Assembly (NCBI GenBank): GCA_040514265.1
Contig: JBEVCD010000017.1
Span: forward strand, 24,106 to 88,105
DNA: 64,000 nucleotides
Source: WYZ-LMO2 sp040514265
Lineage (GTDB): Archaea > Halobacteriota > Archaeoglobi > Archaeoglobales > Archaeoglobaceae
Direction of reading: 5' to 3'
Under the pieces are notes generated by a model, which was not told where the DNA came from, did no database searches, and saw only the letters and a list, made by a program, of their open reading frames with translations. Position numbers and translations under genes: made by a program. The first letter of the stretch is position 1. Each line of letters opens with the position of its first letter. Shown here piece by piece: positions 15,221-23,812 of this stretch.

Positions 15221-16871
15221 GCTCAAGGAACTCCTAGCAGTAGCGAGAGGAGAAAAGAGAGCTCAACTAGTTTTGAAAAGAGCCGAGATAGTAAACGTGA
15301 TCAGCGAGGAGATCGAGGTTGCTGATATCGCAGTGCATCGCGGCGTAATAGTTGGTGTTGGGAGTTACAGCGGTGTTGAGGAGGTGGACTGCAGAAACCT
15401 GATCGCGGTTCCCGGGCTCGTGGATGCACACACGCATGTAGAGATGTCGATGCTCAGCCTTACCGAGTTCGCTCGTCTCGTCGTTCCGCGCGGAACGACC
15501 TGCGTCGTAGCTGACCCGCACGAGATCGCAAACGTTCTCGGGGTTGAGGGCGTTAAACTACTCATAGAGGAGTCCCGCCACGTTCCGCTCCGCTTCTACT
15601 GTCTCGCACCGTCGTGCGTTCCGTCGTCACCGCTCGAAACACCGGGGGCGAAGCTGGGCGTTGAAGAAGTGAAAGAGCTCATGGAGCTCGAAGAGGTTAT
15701 CGGGCTGGCGGAGGTCATGAACTACCCCGGAACGGTGGAAGGAGACGAAGAATTACTTGCGAAGATCGCAGCATCGAGAGGCGTCGTCGACGGACACTGC
15801 CCGGGTCTTAGGGGAGAGAGGCTAAACGCTTACATCGTAGCCGGAGCGATGTCGGATCACGAGGTCTCTGGGCTCGAAGAGGCGAAGGAGAAACTCCGGA
15901 GGGGCATGAGGATAATGATCCGCGAAGGCTCAGCTGCAAGGAACCTGAGAATACTCAAAGAGCTCATCCCACACAGAAACGTCATGCTCGTAACCGACGG
16001 TGATCGCACACCGCTTGACCTGCTTAACGAGGGGTACCTCGACCACGTTTTTAGGAGAGCGGTTGAAGAGGGTGTGGACGAAATCCACGCACTTCAGGCT
16101 GTGACGCTGAACCCAGCGGAATATTTCAGATTGAACTGCGGAGCCATAGCTCCGGGCAGGCTGGCGGATATAGTGCTCCTGAAAAACCTCAGAAGGTTCG
16201 AGGTCGAAGCCGTGTTCGTCGACGGCGCAAGGGTTACGAGCTTCGAGAGGCGCTTCGAATACCCGGAGTTTGCTAAGAAAACTTTCAGACTTGCTAGGAA
16301 GGTAACGCCCGAAGACTTACAGCTCGGCAGCGGCTTGGCGAGGATAATAAGGGTCATAGACGGTGAGATAATCACGGGCGAGGACAGGGAATACGTCGAG
16401 GGTATCGACGTTGAGAGGGACGTTCTGAAAATAGCGGTCGTCGAGAGACATAGGGCTACGGGAAACGTGGGGAAAGCTTACGTGAGGGGATTCGGGCTGA
16501 AGAGGGGGGCAGTAGCCCAGAGCATAGCGCACGATGCACACAACATCGTATGCGTCGGCGCGAGCGACGATGACATGTGCACGGCAATAAACAGAGTGGC
16601 GGAACTTCAGGGAGGCATAGTCGTCGTCGACGGCTTTGTAAAAGCCGAGCTGCCTCTTAAGATAGCCGGGCTCATGAGCGACGAGAAAGCGGAAGTTGTT
16701 GCGGAGAGGTTGAGGAGGATTTACAGAGAAATCGGGGAGCTCGGGTGTAAGCTCAGGGATCCGATAATGACGCTATCTTTCGTCGCTCTCCCAGTAATTC
16801 CGAAGCTGAAGGTGACGGACCTCGGGCTCGTGGATGTCGAAAGCTTTGAAGTTGTCGACCCGCTGCTATGA
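15201..16871 (+). CDS. ade: Adenine deaminase
   Basis: Deaminates adenine to hypoxanthine; metal-dependent amidohydrolase. The 556 residues fit the Ade family. The metal site starts at VPGLVDAHTHVEMSML near residue 65, with DGHCPGL near residue 195 and SDHEVSGLEEA near residue 217, then VTDGDRTPLDLL. The extra C-terminal domain of Ade (from about residue 380) contains SIAHDAHNIVCVGASDDDM, which is diagnostic. Start ATG 15201 lies inside the phosphoribosyltransferase gene, and its stop overlaps the primase start (ATGA). Together with the upstream gene it forms a salvage step; primase may simply be co-transcribed. Confidence 0.95.
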   Translation: MSSRIAELKELLAVARGEKRAQLVLKRAEIVNVISEEIEVADIAVHRGVIVGVGSYSGVEEVDCRNLIAVPGLVDAHTHVEMSMLSLTEFARLVVPRGTTCVVADPHEIANVLGVEGVKLLIEESRHVPLRFYCLAPSCVPSSPLETPGAKLGVEEVKELMELEEVIGLAEVMNYPGTVEGDEELLAKIAASRGVVDGHCPGLRGERLNAYIVAGAMSDHEVSGLEEAKEKLRRGMRIMIREGSAARNLRILKELIPHRNVMLVTDGDRTPLDLLNEGYLDHVFRRAVEEGVDEIHALQAVTLNPAEYFRLNCGAIAPGRLADIVLLKNLRRFEVEAVFVDGARVTSFERRFEYPEFAKKTFRLARKVTPEDLQLGSGLARIIRVIDGEIITGEDREYVEGIDVERDVLKIAVVERHRATGNVGKAYVRGFGLKRGAVAQSIAHDAHNIVCVGASDDDMCTAINRVAELQGGIVVVDGFVKAELPLKIAGLMSDEKAEVVAERLRRIYREIGELGCKLRDPIMTLSFVALPVIPKLKVTDLGLVDVESFEVVDPLL

Positions 16872-17665
16872 GGTACAGGTTTCCGAAGGGAATGCGTCCC
16901 TCCAGCCTTGAGGAGAGGAGGTTCTTCTACTCCGAGAAGTTCGACGTTGAAGCTGCCGAAAGGTGGTTGAGCTGGAGGGACATAATGAACACGGCTTTCG
17001 CCGTTATAGTGGGAAGACACTCCGGAATATACCTTCCGCAGTACGAGAGCATAAGGCGGAAAGCCGTGATAATAGACGAACACGGGGGCTTGCACGATGT
17101 GCTACGCTACGTGCTGCGCTATCTGCCTGAGGGCTTCTACTACGACAGGAACATCTACAGAGACCTCCGGCTCTGCGCAGCAAAGGGGTGCGACTACAGG
17201 AACTGCTGGAACTGCGAGAACTTTCTGGGTCAGGAACTGGCGTTCGACGTCGATCCGGAGAACGTCGACTGCCCGTACCATGGAAGCGTTGAGGAGAAGA
17301 TGAAGAGAGGAGAGGGTCTCAGCTTCTGCATGCTGGAGTTCAAGAAAGTTAGGAGACTCACACTGGAGCTGCACGACGAGCTGAAAAGAGAATTTAAAGA
17401 TATCAGAATAGTCTTCTCTGGCAGGGGATTTCACGTTCACGTTTTAGACGAGAAGGCGACGAAAATGGGTAAAGACGAGAGGGAAGAGCTTGCGAAGGCG
17501 TATTCTGGATACGCGATAGATGAGTGGGTCACGAGCGGGGAAATGCGACTGATCAGGATGCCCTACTCGCTGAACGGTCTCGTGAATAGGATTTGCACGC
17601 CTCTCAGCGTCGAGGAGGCTGCGAGCTTCGACCCGAGGCGGGAAGCTATTCCTTTTCCGCCTTAA
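16868..17665 (+). CDS. priS: DNA primase small (catalytic) subunit PriS
   Basis: Catalytic subunit of the archaeal/eukaryotic-type primase, making RNA or DNA primers with PriL. Visible parts: Zn-binding CAAKGCDYRNCWNC near residue 102, the catalytic Asp pair in QELAFDVDPENVDC near residue 125, the ribose-phosphate loop VFSGRGFHVHV near residue 180, and the third catalytic Asp in YAIDEWVTSGEMRLIRMPYS. At 265 residues it is shorter than many archaeal PriS (about 330-400), mostly from compact connecting regions. It overlaps the ade stop by four bases. A tiny antisense gene overlaps its last 20 bases. priL is not in the window. Confidence 0.9.
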   Translation: MRYRFPKGMRPSSLEERRFFYSEKFDVEAAERWLSWRDIMNTAFAVIVGRHSGIYLPQYESIRRKAVIIDEHGGLHDVLRYVLRYLPEGFYYDRNIYRDLRLCAAKGCDYRNCWNCENFLGQELAFDVDPENVDCPYHGSVEEKMKRGEGLSFCMLEFKKVRRLTLELHDELKREFKDIRIVFSGRGFHVHVLDEKATKMGKDEREELAKAYSGYAIDEWVTSGEMRLIRMPYSLNGLVNRICTPLSVEEAASFDPRREAIPFPP

Positions 17666-17717
17666 CCTCCTCGCCGTAGTAATAGTAGAGCTTCTTCTTC
17701 TTTTCCTTCGGCTCCAT
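17646..17717 (-). CDS. Putative 23-residue small protein
   Basis: A short frame of 23 codons ending in TAG, not matching any family I know. The sequence starts MEPKEKKKKLYYYYGEEV and is lysine-, tyrosine- and glutamate-rich, with four Tyr in a row. Support for a real gene is the context: ATG 17717 lies 24-25 bases from a very good minus-strand TATA box (TTTTAAAT, 17738-17745), the leaderless spacing used throughout this window. Its last 20 bases run antisense to the end of priS. A ribosome- or nucleic-acid-bound microprotein is one guess. Chance cannot be excluded. Confidence 0.5.
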   Translation of the reverse strand: MEPKEKKKKLYYYYGEEVKAEKE

Positions 17718-17737
17718 GGAGAAAATCTTTAAAAAAG

Positions 17738-17745
17738 ATTTAAAA
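17738..17745 (-). promoter_or_regulatory. TATA box of the 23-residue gene
   Basis: Minus-strand TTTTAAAT followed by T-rich sequence, centred 24-25 bases from ATG 17717. The same T-rich tract may also end transcription of the DJ-1-like gene, whose stop is six bases away. Confidence 0.5.
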
Positions 17746-17751
17746 TTTTCG

Positions 17752-18300
17752 TCAGCTCTTGAGCAATCTTATGAACTCCCTCATCATCGCCGGCAGATCC
17801 GGCCAGGCTCTGCTGGTTACGAGGTTTCCGTCGACCACGACCTCGGCATCCTCGTAACTTCCGCAGCTTTCGACGTCGGGCTTTACCGCCACGTAACACG
17901 TAGCTTTCCTGTCCTTCAGCAAACCGTAAGCTGCGAGTACCTGAGGTCCGTGGCAGATCGCTGCGACTGGCTTGTTCGCTTCAAAGAAGTGCCTGACGAT
18001 CTTTTCGAGCTCCGGCGAGAGTCTTATGTACTCGGGAGCTCTCCCGCCGGGTATGACCAAGCCGTCGTATTCCTCGGGATTGACCTCGGAGAAGCTCTTG
18101 TTGACCCACCTGAAAATGTATCCGGGCTTTTCGGTGTAAGTCTCCCACCCTTCCTCGAAGTCGTGGACAACTGTGCGGAGCTCCTTTTTCGTCGGAGCCG
18201 CTACGTGAACTTCGAATCCCTCCTCCCTCAACCTAAAGTAGGGGTAGAATATTTCCAGCGCCTCTACGGCATCGCCGGCAACTATCAGAACCCTCTTCAT
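17752..18300 (-). CDS. DJ-1/PfpI-family protein
   Basis: A 182-residue member of the DJ-1/PfpI superfamily (glutamine-amidotransferase-like fold; known members are glyoxalase/deglycase-type or peptidase-like). The nucleophile elbow is PVAAICHGPQVLAAYGLL with Cys near residue 107, the paired acidic residue is in VAGDAVEALE, and GLVIPGGRAPEYIR is conserved. Start is ATG 18300 (MKRVLIVAGD); the frame extends eight codons further, but a TATA box at 18325-18332 supports 18300. Divergent from the GlpA-like gene. Whether it acts as a protease or aldehyde-detoxifying enzyme cannot be told. Confidence 0.9.
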   Translation of the reverse strand: MKRVLIVAGDAVEALEIFYPYFRLREEGFEVHVAAPTKKELRTVVHDFEEGWETYTEKPGYIFRWVNKSFSEVNPEEYDGLVIPGGRAPEYIRLSPELEKIVRHFFEANKPVAAICHGPQVLAAYGLLKDRKATCYVAVKPDVESCGSYEDAEVVVDGNLVTSRAWPDLPAMMREFIRLLKS

Positions 18301-18324
18301 ACCCTTTTGTTTTTCCTCCCGCAA

Positions 18325-18332
18325 GTTAAACT
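18325..18332 (-). promoter_or_regulatory. TATA box of the DJ-1-like gene
   Basis: Minus-strand AGTTTAAC centred 28 bases from ATG 18300, only ten bases from the plus-strand box of the next gene. Confidence 0.45.
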
Positions 18333-18342
18333 TTGCGAGCGA

Positions 18343-18350
18343 TTTTTAAC
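18343..18350 (+). promoter_or_regulatory. TATA box of the GlpA-like gene
   Basis: TTTTTAAC centred 23-24 bases before GTG 18370; it places the start there although the frame is open for 650 bases upstream. Confidence 0.55.
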
Positions 18351-18369
18351 TTTCCGAACCACTTGCGCA

Positions 18370-19731
18370 GTGTACGATGTAGCCGTGATCGGCGCAGGAG
18401 TTACGGGGTGCTTCATAGCGAAAGAGCTCTCGAAGTACGAAGTCAGCGTCGTCGTTTTCGAGAAAAAGTCCGGAGTGGGACTTTTACAGACCAAGGGGTG
18501 CAGCGGCGTTATACACGCTTTCCAGTTCCCTTTCAGCTCGCTCCGCGGCAGGCTGTGCCTTGAAGGCAATAAGATTATGGACCGCGAAGCATCGGAGCTC
18601 GGTTTCGAGTTCAAGCGCGTGGGCTTGCTTCTACTCGCAACCAACGAGGTATCGAAGCTGATGCTTCCCATCGTAAAGCGCCTCCTTTCGAGACACCTGG
18701 ACGTCAGAGCCGTGAGCAGAGAGGAGATACTCGCGACCGAGCCGAATGTTACGGAAAGGGTGAGGGGTGGACTGCTGCTACCGTCCGCTGGTGTCGTGAA
18801 TCCGGTGGAGATGACGTTCACAGCTTTCCTGTTCGCAAAGCTCAACGGCGTAGATTTCGTCTTCGACTGCGAGGTGACGGGGATAGAGAGGAGACTCGAC
18901 AGGTTCGTGATAGAGACGAGCAAGGGAAAGTTCGAAGCGAGGTTCGTCGTCAACTGCGCCGGCGTATACGCCGACGAGGTCGCGAGAATGGTTGGATACG
19001 ATCTCCAGATAAAACCCAGTAAAGGTTCGCACGTCGTTTTCGGCGAGAAGGGGTTCACGAACCACATGATGGCGGCGATACCCCTAAAACCGAAACGCAT
19101 AACTGGTGGAGCACTCGTCAGCGTCGACGGAAAGCCCGTCTGGGGACCGAACTTTGTCGAAGTCGACGACAAGGAGGACACGAGCGTTACCAGAGAGGAT
19201 ATCGAGGGGATAATAGAGGAGTTCTCACACCTCTTCAGGAGACTGCCCGAAAAGCCGTTAGCCTACTACGCTGGAGTTATGGCTACGGCTGGGAAAGATT
19301 TTGTCATAAATCAACCGATCAGGAACTTCATAAACGTTGCAGGTATTCAGAGCCCGGGCTTAACAGCTGCTCCGGCTATAGCCAAGCTCGTCGTCAGAAT
19401 GCTCGCGACGAGTGGTCTAAAGCTCAAAAGAAAGCAGAGCCTCGCGAGGTTTTCGCTAAGGAGGTTCGCAAAGATGAGCGATGAGGAGAGGGCTAAGTTG
19501 GTAGCCGAGGACCCAAGATACGGAAGAGTAGTCTGTCTCTGCAACCTCGTTACTGAAGCTGAGATCGAAGAGATCCTGAAGCACACGCCGTGCTTCGACA
19601 TCGTGAAGCACGTGACGCGAGCCGGTATGGATTGCTGCGAGTGTCACGCGGACATAATAATTTTTATACAGAGGAAGTTAGGATACTCTGTAAAGGATCA
19701 GGTAAAAAGTGACCTGGCATGGCGACGGTAG
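18370..19731 (+). CDS. GlpA-like FAD-dependent dehydrogenase with C-terminal [2Fe-2S] domain
   Basis: A 453-residue FAD oxidoreductase of the DAO/glycerol-3-phosphate dehydrogenase (GlpA) type. The FAD fold is YDVAVIGAGVTGCFIAKELS; substrate-domain motifs GKFEARFVVNCAGVYADEVA and INVAGIQSPGLTAAPAIA follow. The last 80 residues are a BFD-like iron-sulfur domain with CLCN near residue 390 and CCEC near residue 430. Start is GTG 18370, set by the TATA box. It overlaps the next flavoprotein gene by 13 bases. The pair resembles anaerobic G3P dehydrogenase modules (GlpA plus a second flavoprotein), but the substrate, glycerol-3-phosphate or another hydroxy/amino acid, is an inference. Confidence 0.82.
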   Translation: MYDVAVIGAGVTGCFIAKELSKYEVSVVVFEKKSGVGLLQTKGCSGVIHAFQFPFSSLRGRLCLEGNKIMDREASELGFEFKRVGLLLLATNEVSKLMLPIVKRLLSRHLDVRAVSREEILATEPNVTERVRGGLLLPSAGVVNPVEMTFTAFLFAKLNGVDFVFDCEVTGIERRLDRFVIETSKGKFEARFVVNCAGVYADEVARMVGYDLQIKPSKGSHVVFGEKGFTNHMMAAIPLKPKRITGGALVSVDGKPVWGPNFVEVDDKEDTSVTREDIEGIIEEFSHLFRRLPEKPLAYYAGVMATAGKDFVINQPIRNFINVAGIQSPGLTAAPAIAKLVVRMLATSGLKLKRKQSLARFSLRRFAKMSDEERAKLVAEDPRYGRVVCLCNLVTEAEIEEILKHTPCFDIVKHVTRAGMDCCECHADIIIFIQRKLGYSVKDQVKSDLAWRR

Positions 19732-20441
19732 ATTACGTCGTGGTTGGAGGTGGTTACGCGGGACTGCTCTGCGGGAAGAAACTGATCGACGAGGGTTTCA
19801 ACACCCTCGTGTTCGACATGAGGGGCGGCGGCGGAGAGCTCGCAGTCTTCGCAAAGCTCAGCGACTTCAGGGCTAGATACGAGAAGTACATCGAGGAGAT
19901 GGAGGAACTTCGAAAGGAGGTTCCGGTCGAGAAGGGGACGGTAATAAAGTCGAAGCCCGTGATTGTAAACTCGGAGAACGGACTGAAGAGGCTCGAAGCC
20001 CGGAAGGTTCTGATATGCACCGGCGCAACCGACGTTGCGCCTACGAGGCTTAACGTTCTCGGCAAAAGGGTCGCCGGGATCTATACGCTGAACAACGCTT
20101 TGAGACTACTCGCCGAGAACATGAGCATCGGCAGCAAGATCCTCTTCGCCGCGAAGCCCGACGACGTTGTGAACGTAGCCGAGGAGCAGTTTTACAGACT
20201 CGGCTACGAAGTTGAGTTGACCGAGCTGAGGAGCGACATAAACGTAATCGGCAAGACCCGCGTTGAGGGTGTCGAGATCGGAGGAGAACTCTACAGGTGC
20301 GACGCTCTCGTTATCTACGGTGGGAGAGAACCCTTCAACCCGCTGAAGCTTCGCGGAACGCCCATTGGCAACGTTGTTACCTGCACTTACGACTATTCGA
20401 GAGTCGAGGAGCAGGTGAAGAACTTTATCTCGAAGCTCTAG
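19719..20441 (+). CDS. Flavoprotein partner of the GlpA-like enzyme (GlpB-like, shortened)
   Basis: A 240-residue FAD/NAD-linked protein. The N-terminal nucleotide fold DYVVVGGGYAGLLCGKKLI and the second motif KVLICTGATDVAP show a reduced pyridine-nucleotide-disulfide-reductase-like or GlpB-like flavoprotein; the central NAD domain looks shortened. It starts inside the GlpA-like gene (13-base overlap), so the two are coupled and likely form one dehydrogenase complex, passing electrons from the first flavin through the [2Fe-2S] centre. The DUF1667 gene that often completes such clusters is absent here. Ends overlapping the convergent PAS gene by 17 bases. Confidence 0.72.
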   Translation: MATVDYVVVGGGYAGLLCGKKLIDEGFNTLVFDMRGGGGELAVFAKLSDFRARYEKYIEEMEELRKEVPVEKGTVIKSKPVIVNSENGLKRLEARKVLICTGATDVAPTRLNVLGKRVAGIYTLNNALRLLAENMSIGSKILFAAKPDDVVNVAEEQFYRLGYEVELTELRSDINVIGKTRVEGVEIGGELYRCDALVIYGGREPFNPLKLRGTPIGNVVTCTYDYSRVEEQVKNFISKL

Positions 20442-22536
20442 ACTCGAACCTGTCGAGTATCTTTTTCATCTCGTAGGTAATCTGCTCCCTCGCTCTCAGC
20501 TCGTTCAGTATACTTTCGATCCTTGAAATTTCAGCCTCAAACTTTCTCAGCAGCTCATCGCAGCTTATGTGGTCCCTTATCTCCATGTAACCCTTCATTA
20601 TCGCGAGCGGGTTGAAGAGTCTGTCCGCAAGCTCCTCGAAATGCTCTAAGTTCTCCATGAGCACGTCCACGACGGTTTTTCTGACCTTCTCCATCGATGC
20701 CACTCTCAGAGCTATGCCGACGTCGCTTGCAAGGGATTCAAGGAGTTCCACCTCGTCCTCGTCGAAGTCCCCGCTGCTCTTCAGAACTATGCAGCCCACG
20801 ATATCCTCGCCCACGAACAGCGGGAGTGCGAGATAGCAGAAGTCTCCGCTGAGCTTTAGAGTCTTTCGCATCTCGACGCACCTTTCTGCCAGCTTCAAAG
20901 CTTCCTCCTCCTCTACGCCACTCGAGGACAGCATTGTGAGGTTCTTACCGTAAAAAACCGCGCTATCTCCGATTTCTTCTAGGAGCCTCGGAAGTTTCGA
21001 GAGTATCGAGATCTCCGACCTCTCTATGCTCACAGCCTTGGCAACACTTGAAACGACTCTGAGCAGTCTGTTAATCTTCCGGAGCTTCTCCTCGTTCTCC
21101 TTGATGTCTGTGATGTCCGCGAGGTTTACGAGGATCGCCGGCTTCCCCTTCAGTTCTATCCTCCTCGCCAAAACCTTCAGCCACCTGACCCTTCCATCCT
21201 TCGTCAGAACTTTGACCTCGTAGCTCTCCGGAACGTTTTCTCCTCTCAGCCTCGCGTAAAGTCTACTCTTCGCCAAATCCCTGTGCTCGGGATGTATCAC
21301 GTCGTAAGGATGCGGCAGGTTGTTTATGTCCTCCATTGTGTAGCCTAGGATCTCGCTCAGCTTACTGTTCGCGTAAACTATCCTGTCGTCCTGTATTATG
21401 AAGATCGCTGTGTGCGAGTATTCCGTGAGCGTGCGGTAAAGAGTCTCCCTCTCCTCGAGTTTCCTCCTCAGCTTTTCCCTCTCCGTGACGTCTCTCATTA
21501 TGACGACTGCGTAGATAGCTTCTCCGTTTTCGTCGTAGACGAACCTAGCTGAGTACTCCAGCAGCGAGTTTCCGAGATTTGCGACTCCCCTCACAACTTC
21601 TCCGCTTTCGAGGGCTCTGCTGAGGTCGCTTTCTATGTCGCCTTTGACGAGTTCTGTGATCTTCCTCCCCTCAACGTATCCTGCAAGGTTCCTAAACGTC
21701 CCGTTCGCGAAAATTATTCTCCCCTCACGATCGACGAGGAGTATGTAGTCCGGCGATGATTCCAGGAGGGCGTTGTAGAGGGCGAGCGTCCTCTGGAACT
21801 TTTCGATTGCTTTCCTTCTGGCGGTAACGTCTCTGAGAACTATGATTCCGTTATCTCTGCCGATTAGGCTGCCAACGGCTTCAACTACTCTAAGGTTACC
21901 GCTGGCGTCGTATATCTCGACCTCCATCCTCTGAGACTTTCCACTGCTCACAGCGTTCGCTATTCTTTCTTTTACCTTCTCCACGTTCTCCTTCGGCAGG
22001 AATTCGTAGATGCTCCTTCCTACGAGCTCTTCGGGTCTGTAGCCGTAGATCGATACGGCTGGGTTCACGTAGAGAATCTTTCCGCTCGCATCGATGTGGA
22101 TGAACGCATCTATCGCCGACTCAACCATCTTCCTGAACACGGAATCCGCAGCCGGGGCTAAGGCAACCTCGAATACCTCGGGTCTCTCTGAAATTCTCCG
22201 CACGAAGACAGTCTTATCAAAGAGCTCTCTCTTCCCTTCGGATACCCGAAAGCCGAAAACCTCTTCGAATTCCTTCCCCTGAACGTCTCCCAGGGCGTTA
22301 AGGAAAGCCGGATTCGCGAGCACGATCTTGCCGTTAAGGACGAAGGCGTAACCTATGGACCCGCCCCACACGGGTGCGTATCTGGATCTGAGCTTCGAGA
22401 CTATATCTCTCAACGAGTAGACGTATACTTTGCCCCCCTCCTCGAACTCCACCCAGTCGGACTTCGGAGGAGGCGATAGGGATATGTAAAGAAGGCGACC
22501 GCTCGCATCCCTAACGGCGATCGGCGTAAATTCCAT
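20425..22536 (-). CDS. Multi-PAS/GAF sensor protein lacking a kinase ATPase domain
   Basis: A 703-residue cytoplasmic sensor with no membrane helix. A divergent PAS-like region (about residues 20-125) is followed by PAS repeats near 130-250 (ILYVNPAVSIYGYRPEELVG), 255-370 (IIFANGTFRNLAGY) and 375-495 (IVYANSKLSEILGYTMEDI), with PAC tails such as IIVLRDVTARRKA. A GAF domain spans about 500-620. The last 80 residues look like a histidine-kinase dimerisation helix (LADRLFNPLAIMKGYMEI), but the phospho-acceptor His is missing and no HATPase domain follows. It may signal by protein contact. A TATA-like box over the downstream-facing dapL stop supports ATG 22536. Confidence 0.85.
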   Translation of the reverse strand: MEFTPIAVRDASGRLLYISLSPPPKSDWVEFEEGGKVYVYSLRDIVSKLRSRYAPVWGGSIGYAFVLNGKIVLANPAFLNALGDVQGKEFEEVFGFRVSEGKRELFDKTVFVRRISERPEVFEVALAPAADSVFRKMVESAIDAFIHIDASGKILYVNPAVSIYGYRPEELVGRSIYEFLPKENVEKVKERIANAVSSGKSQRMEVEIYDASGNLRVVEAVGSLIGRDNGIIVLRDVTARRKAIEKFQRTLALYNALLESSPDYILLVDREGRIIFANGTFRNLAGYVEGRKITELVKGDIESDLSRALESGEVVRGVANLGNSLLEYSARFVYDENGEAIYAVVIMRDVTEREKLRRKLEERETLYRTLTEYSHTAIFIIQDDRIVYANSKLSEILGYTMEDINNLPHPYDVIHPEHRDLAKSRLYARLRGENVPESYEVKVLTKDGRVRWLKVLARRIELKGKPAILVNLADITDIKENEEKLRKINRLLRVVSSVAKAVSIERSEISILSKLPRLLEEIGDSAVFYGKNLTMLSSSGVEEEEALKLAERCVEMRKTLKLSGDFCYLALPLFVGEDIVGCIVLKSSGDFDEDEVELLESLASDVGIALRVASMEKVRKTVVDVLMENLEHFEELADRLFNPLAIMKGYMEIRDHISCDELLRKFEAEISRIESILNELRAREQITYEMKKILDRFESRASR

Positions 22537-22560
22537 AAAAATCTTTGAAGATTTTTCCCC

Positions 22561-23721
22561 TTAAACCTTTCGCAGCTCAGCGATACGGTTGGCAGCCTCC
22601 TCTATCAGCTCGATACTCCTCGTCATGGCGAACCTTACGTAGCCCTCGCCGTACTCACCGAACCCCACGCCAGGGGTTGCGAGGACTCCGACGTCAAGAA
22701 GTTTTTTTACGAACTCCACGCTGCTCTCGCCGACCCTAAGCCATACGTAAAACGTGGCTTTCGGCATACTAACTTCGAAGCCAGCCTCCCTTAGAATCTC
22801 CACGAACACCCTTCGCCTCTCCGCGAAGACTCTGCAGTTCTCCTCGATTACAGAATCGGGGCTTCTGAGAGCTGCTATAGCCGCTTCCTGTATGGCTTCG
22901 AACACGCCGCTGTCGACGTTCGTCTTGACTCTCAGCAGACCCCTCAGCACCTCCTCGCTTCCGCAAGCGAAGCCTATACGCCACCCGGTCATGTTGAAGG
23001 TCTTCGAAAGGGAGTTGAACTCGATCGCTACTTCGAAAGCCTCCTCGATTTCGAGGAAGCTCGGAGACCTGTAGCCGTCGAACGTAAGCTCCGCGTAGGC
23101 GGCGTCGTGGGCGAGTATTATCTTGTTGTCCAGGCAGAAATCCACGACCTCCTTCATCCACCTTCTATCTTCGATTACTGCAGCTGTGGGGTTGTTCGGG
23201 TAGTTAAGGTAGAGTATCTTCGCCTTTCTCGCAACCTCGTCCGGGACCTCTCCGAGATCTGGTAGAAAGCCGTTTTCCTCGCGCAGAGGTAAGTGGTAGG
23301 GCACACCATCTGCGAGCAGCGCGGCGGCGTGGTATACGGGATAACCCGGATCGGGAACGATTACGTAGTCGCCGGGATCGACGAAGGCGAGCGGAAGGTG
23401 CGCTATTCCCTCCTTCGAGCCTATCAGCGCTATTACTTCCCTCTCCGCATCGAGTTTTACTCCCTTTCGCCTCTCGTAGAACTCGCAGACCGCCTGCCTG
23501 AATTCGAGCATCCCCTCGTAGCTCGGATACTTCTGCCTCTCCACCTTTTCGGCTGAACTCTTCAGCGCTTCCACGATATGACGCGGGGTCGGGAGGTCCG
23601 GGTCTCCAACGCCCAGGTCGATGACCTTAACGCCCTCCTGAAGTTTCCTCCTCTTCATCTCGTCGATTTCGGCGAAAAGGTAAGGGGGTATCTTCAGCAT
23701 CCTCTCAGCCAGCCTGAACAT
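22561..23721 (-). CDS. Class I aminotransferase, LL-diaminopimelate aminotransferase-like
   Basis: A 386-residue PLP-dependent aminotransferase. The N-terminus MFRLAERMLKIPPYLFAEID and VIDLGVGDPDLPTPRHIVEAL match DapL-type enzymes, which make LL-diaminopimelate from tetrahydrodipicolinate, a route to lysine in many archaea. The PLP Lys is in FNSLSKTFNMTGWRIGFACG near residue 233; NYPNNPTAAV is the conserved Asn-Pro motif and VRFAMTRS holds the carboxylate-binding Arg. I start at ATG 23721, 25 bases from a minus-strand TAAATAAG box; GTG 23742 is the alternative. An aspartate/alanine aminotransferase of the same fold remains possible. Confidence 0.82.
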   Translation of the reverse strand: MFRLAERMLKIPPYLFAEIDEMKRRKLQEGVKVIDLGVGDPDLPTPRHIVEALKSSAEKVERQKYPSYEGMLEFRQAVCEFYERRKGVKLDAEREVIALIGSKEGIAHLPLAFVDPGDYVIVPDPGYPVYHAAALLADGVPYHLPLREENGFLPDLGEVPDEVARKAKILYLNYPNNPTAAVIEDRRWMKEVVDFCLDNKIILAHDAAYAELTFDGYRSPSFLEIEEAFEVAIEFNSLSKTFNMTGWRIGFACGSEEVLRGLLRVKTNVDSGVFEAIQEAAIAALRSPDSVIEENCRVFAERRRVFVEILREAGFEVSMPKATFYVWLRVGESSVEFVKKLLDVGVLATPGVGFGEYGEGYVRFAMTRSIELIEEAANRIAELRKV

Positions 23722-23742
23722 GAACTCTCGAAAACGTTTCAC

Positions 23743-23750
23743 CTTATTTA
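23743..23750 (-). promoter_or_regulatory. TATA box of the DapL-like gene
   Basis: Minus-strand TAAATAAG centred 25 bases from ATG 23721; argues against the upstream GTG at 23742. Confidence 0.5.
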
Positions 23751-23812
23751 CTCTTACGCATTGTCCGTTCGCTCACCGAAACCGTAATGAATTGTTCCCG
23801 CAGAAGTCGATC

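Noticed and set aside
16868..17665. Suspected loss of the third catalytic Asp in primase
   Set aside because: On realigning with the human enzyme the catalytic Asp falls in YAIDEWVTSGE, which is present.
17716..18369. Upstream extension of the GlpA-like protein
   Set aside because: It runs antisense through the DJ-1-like gene, and the TATA box at 18343-18350 places the start at 18370.
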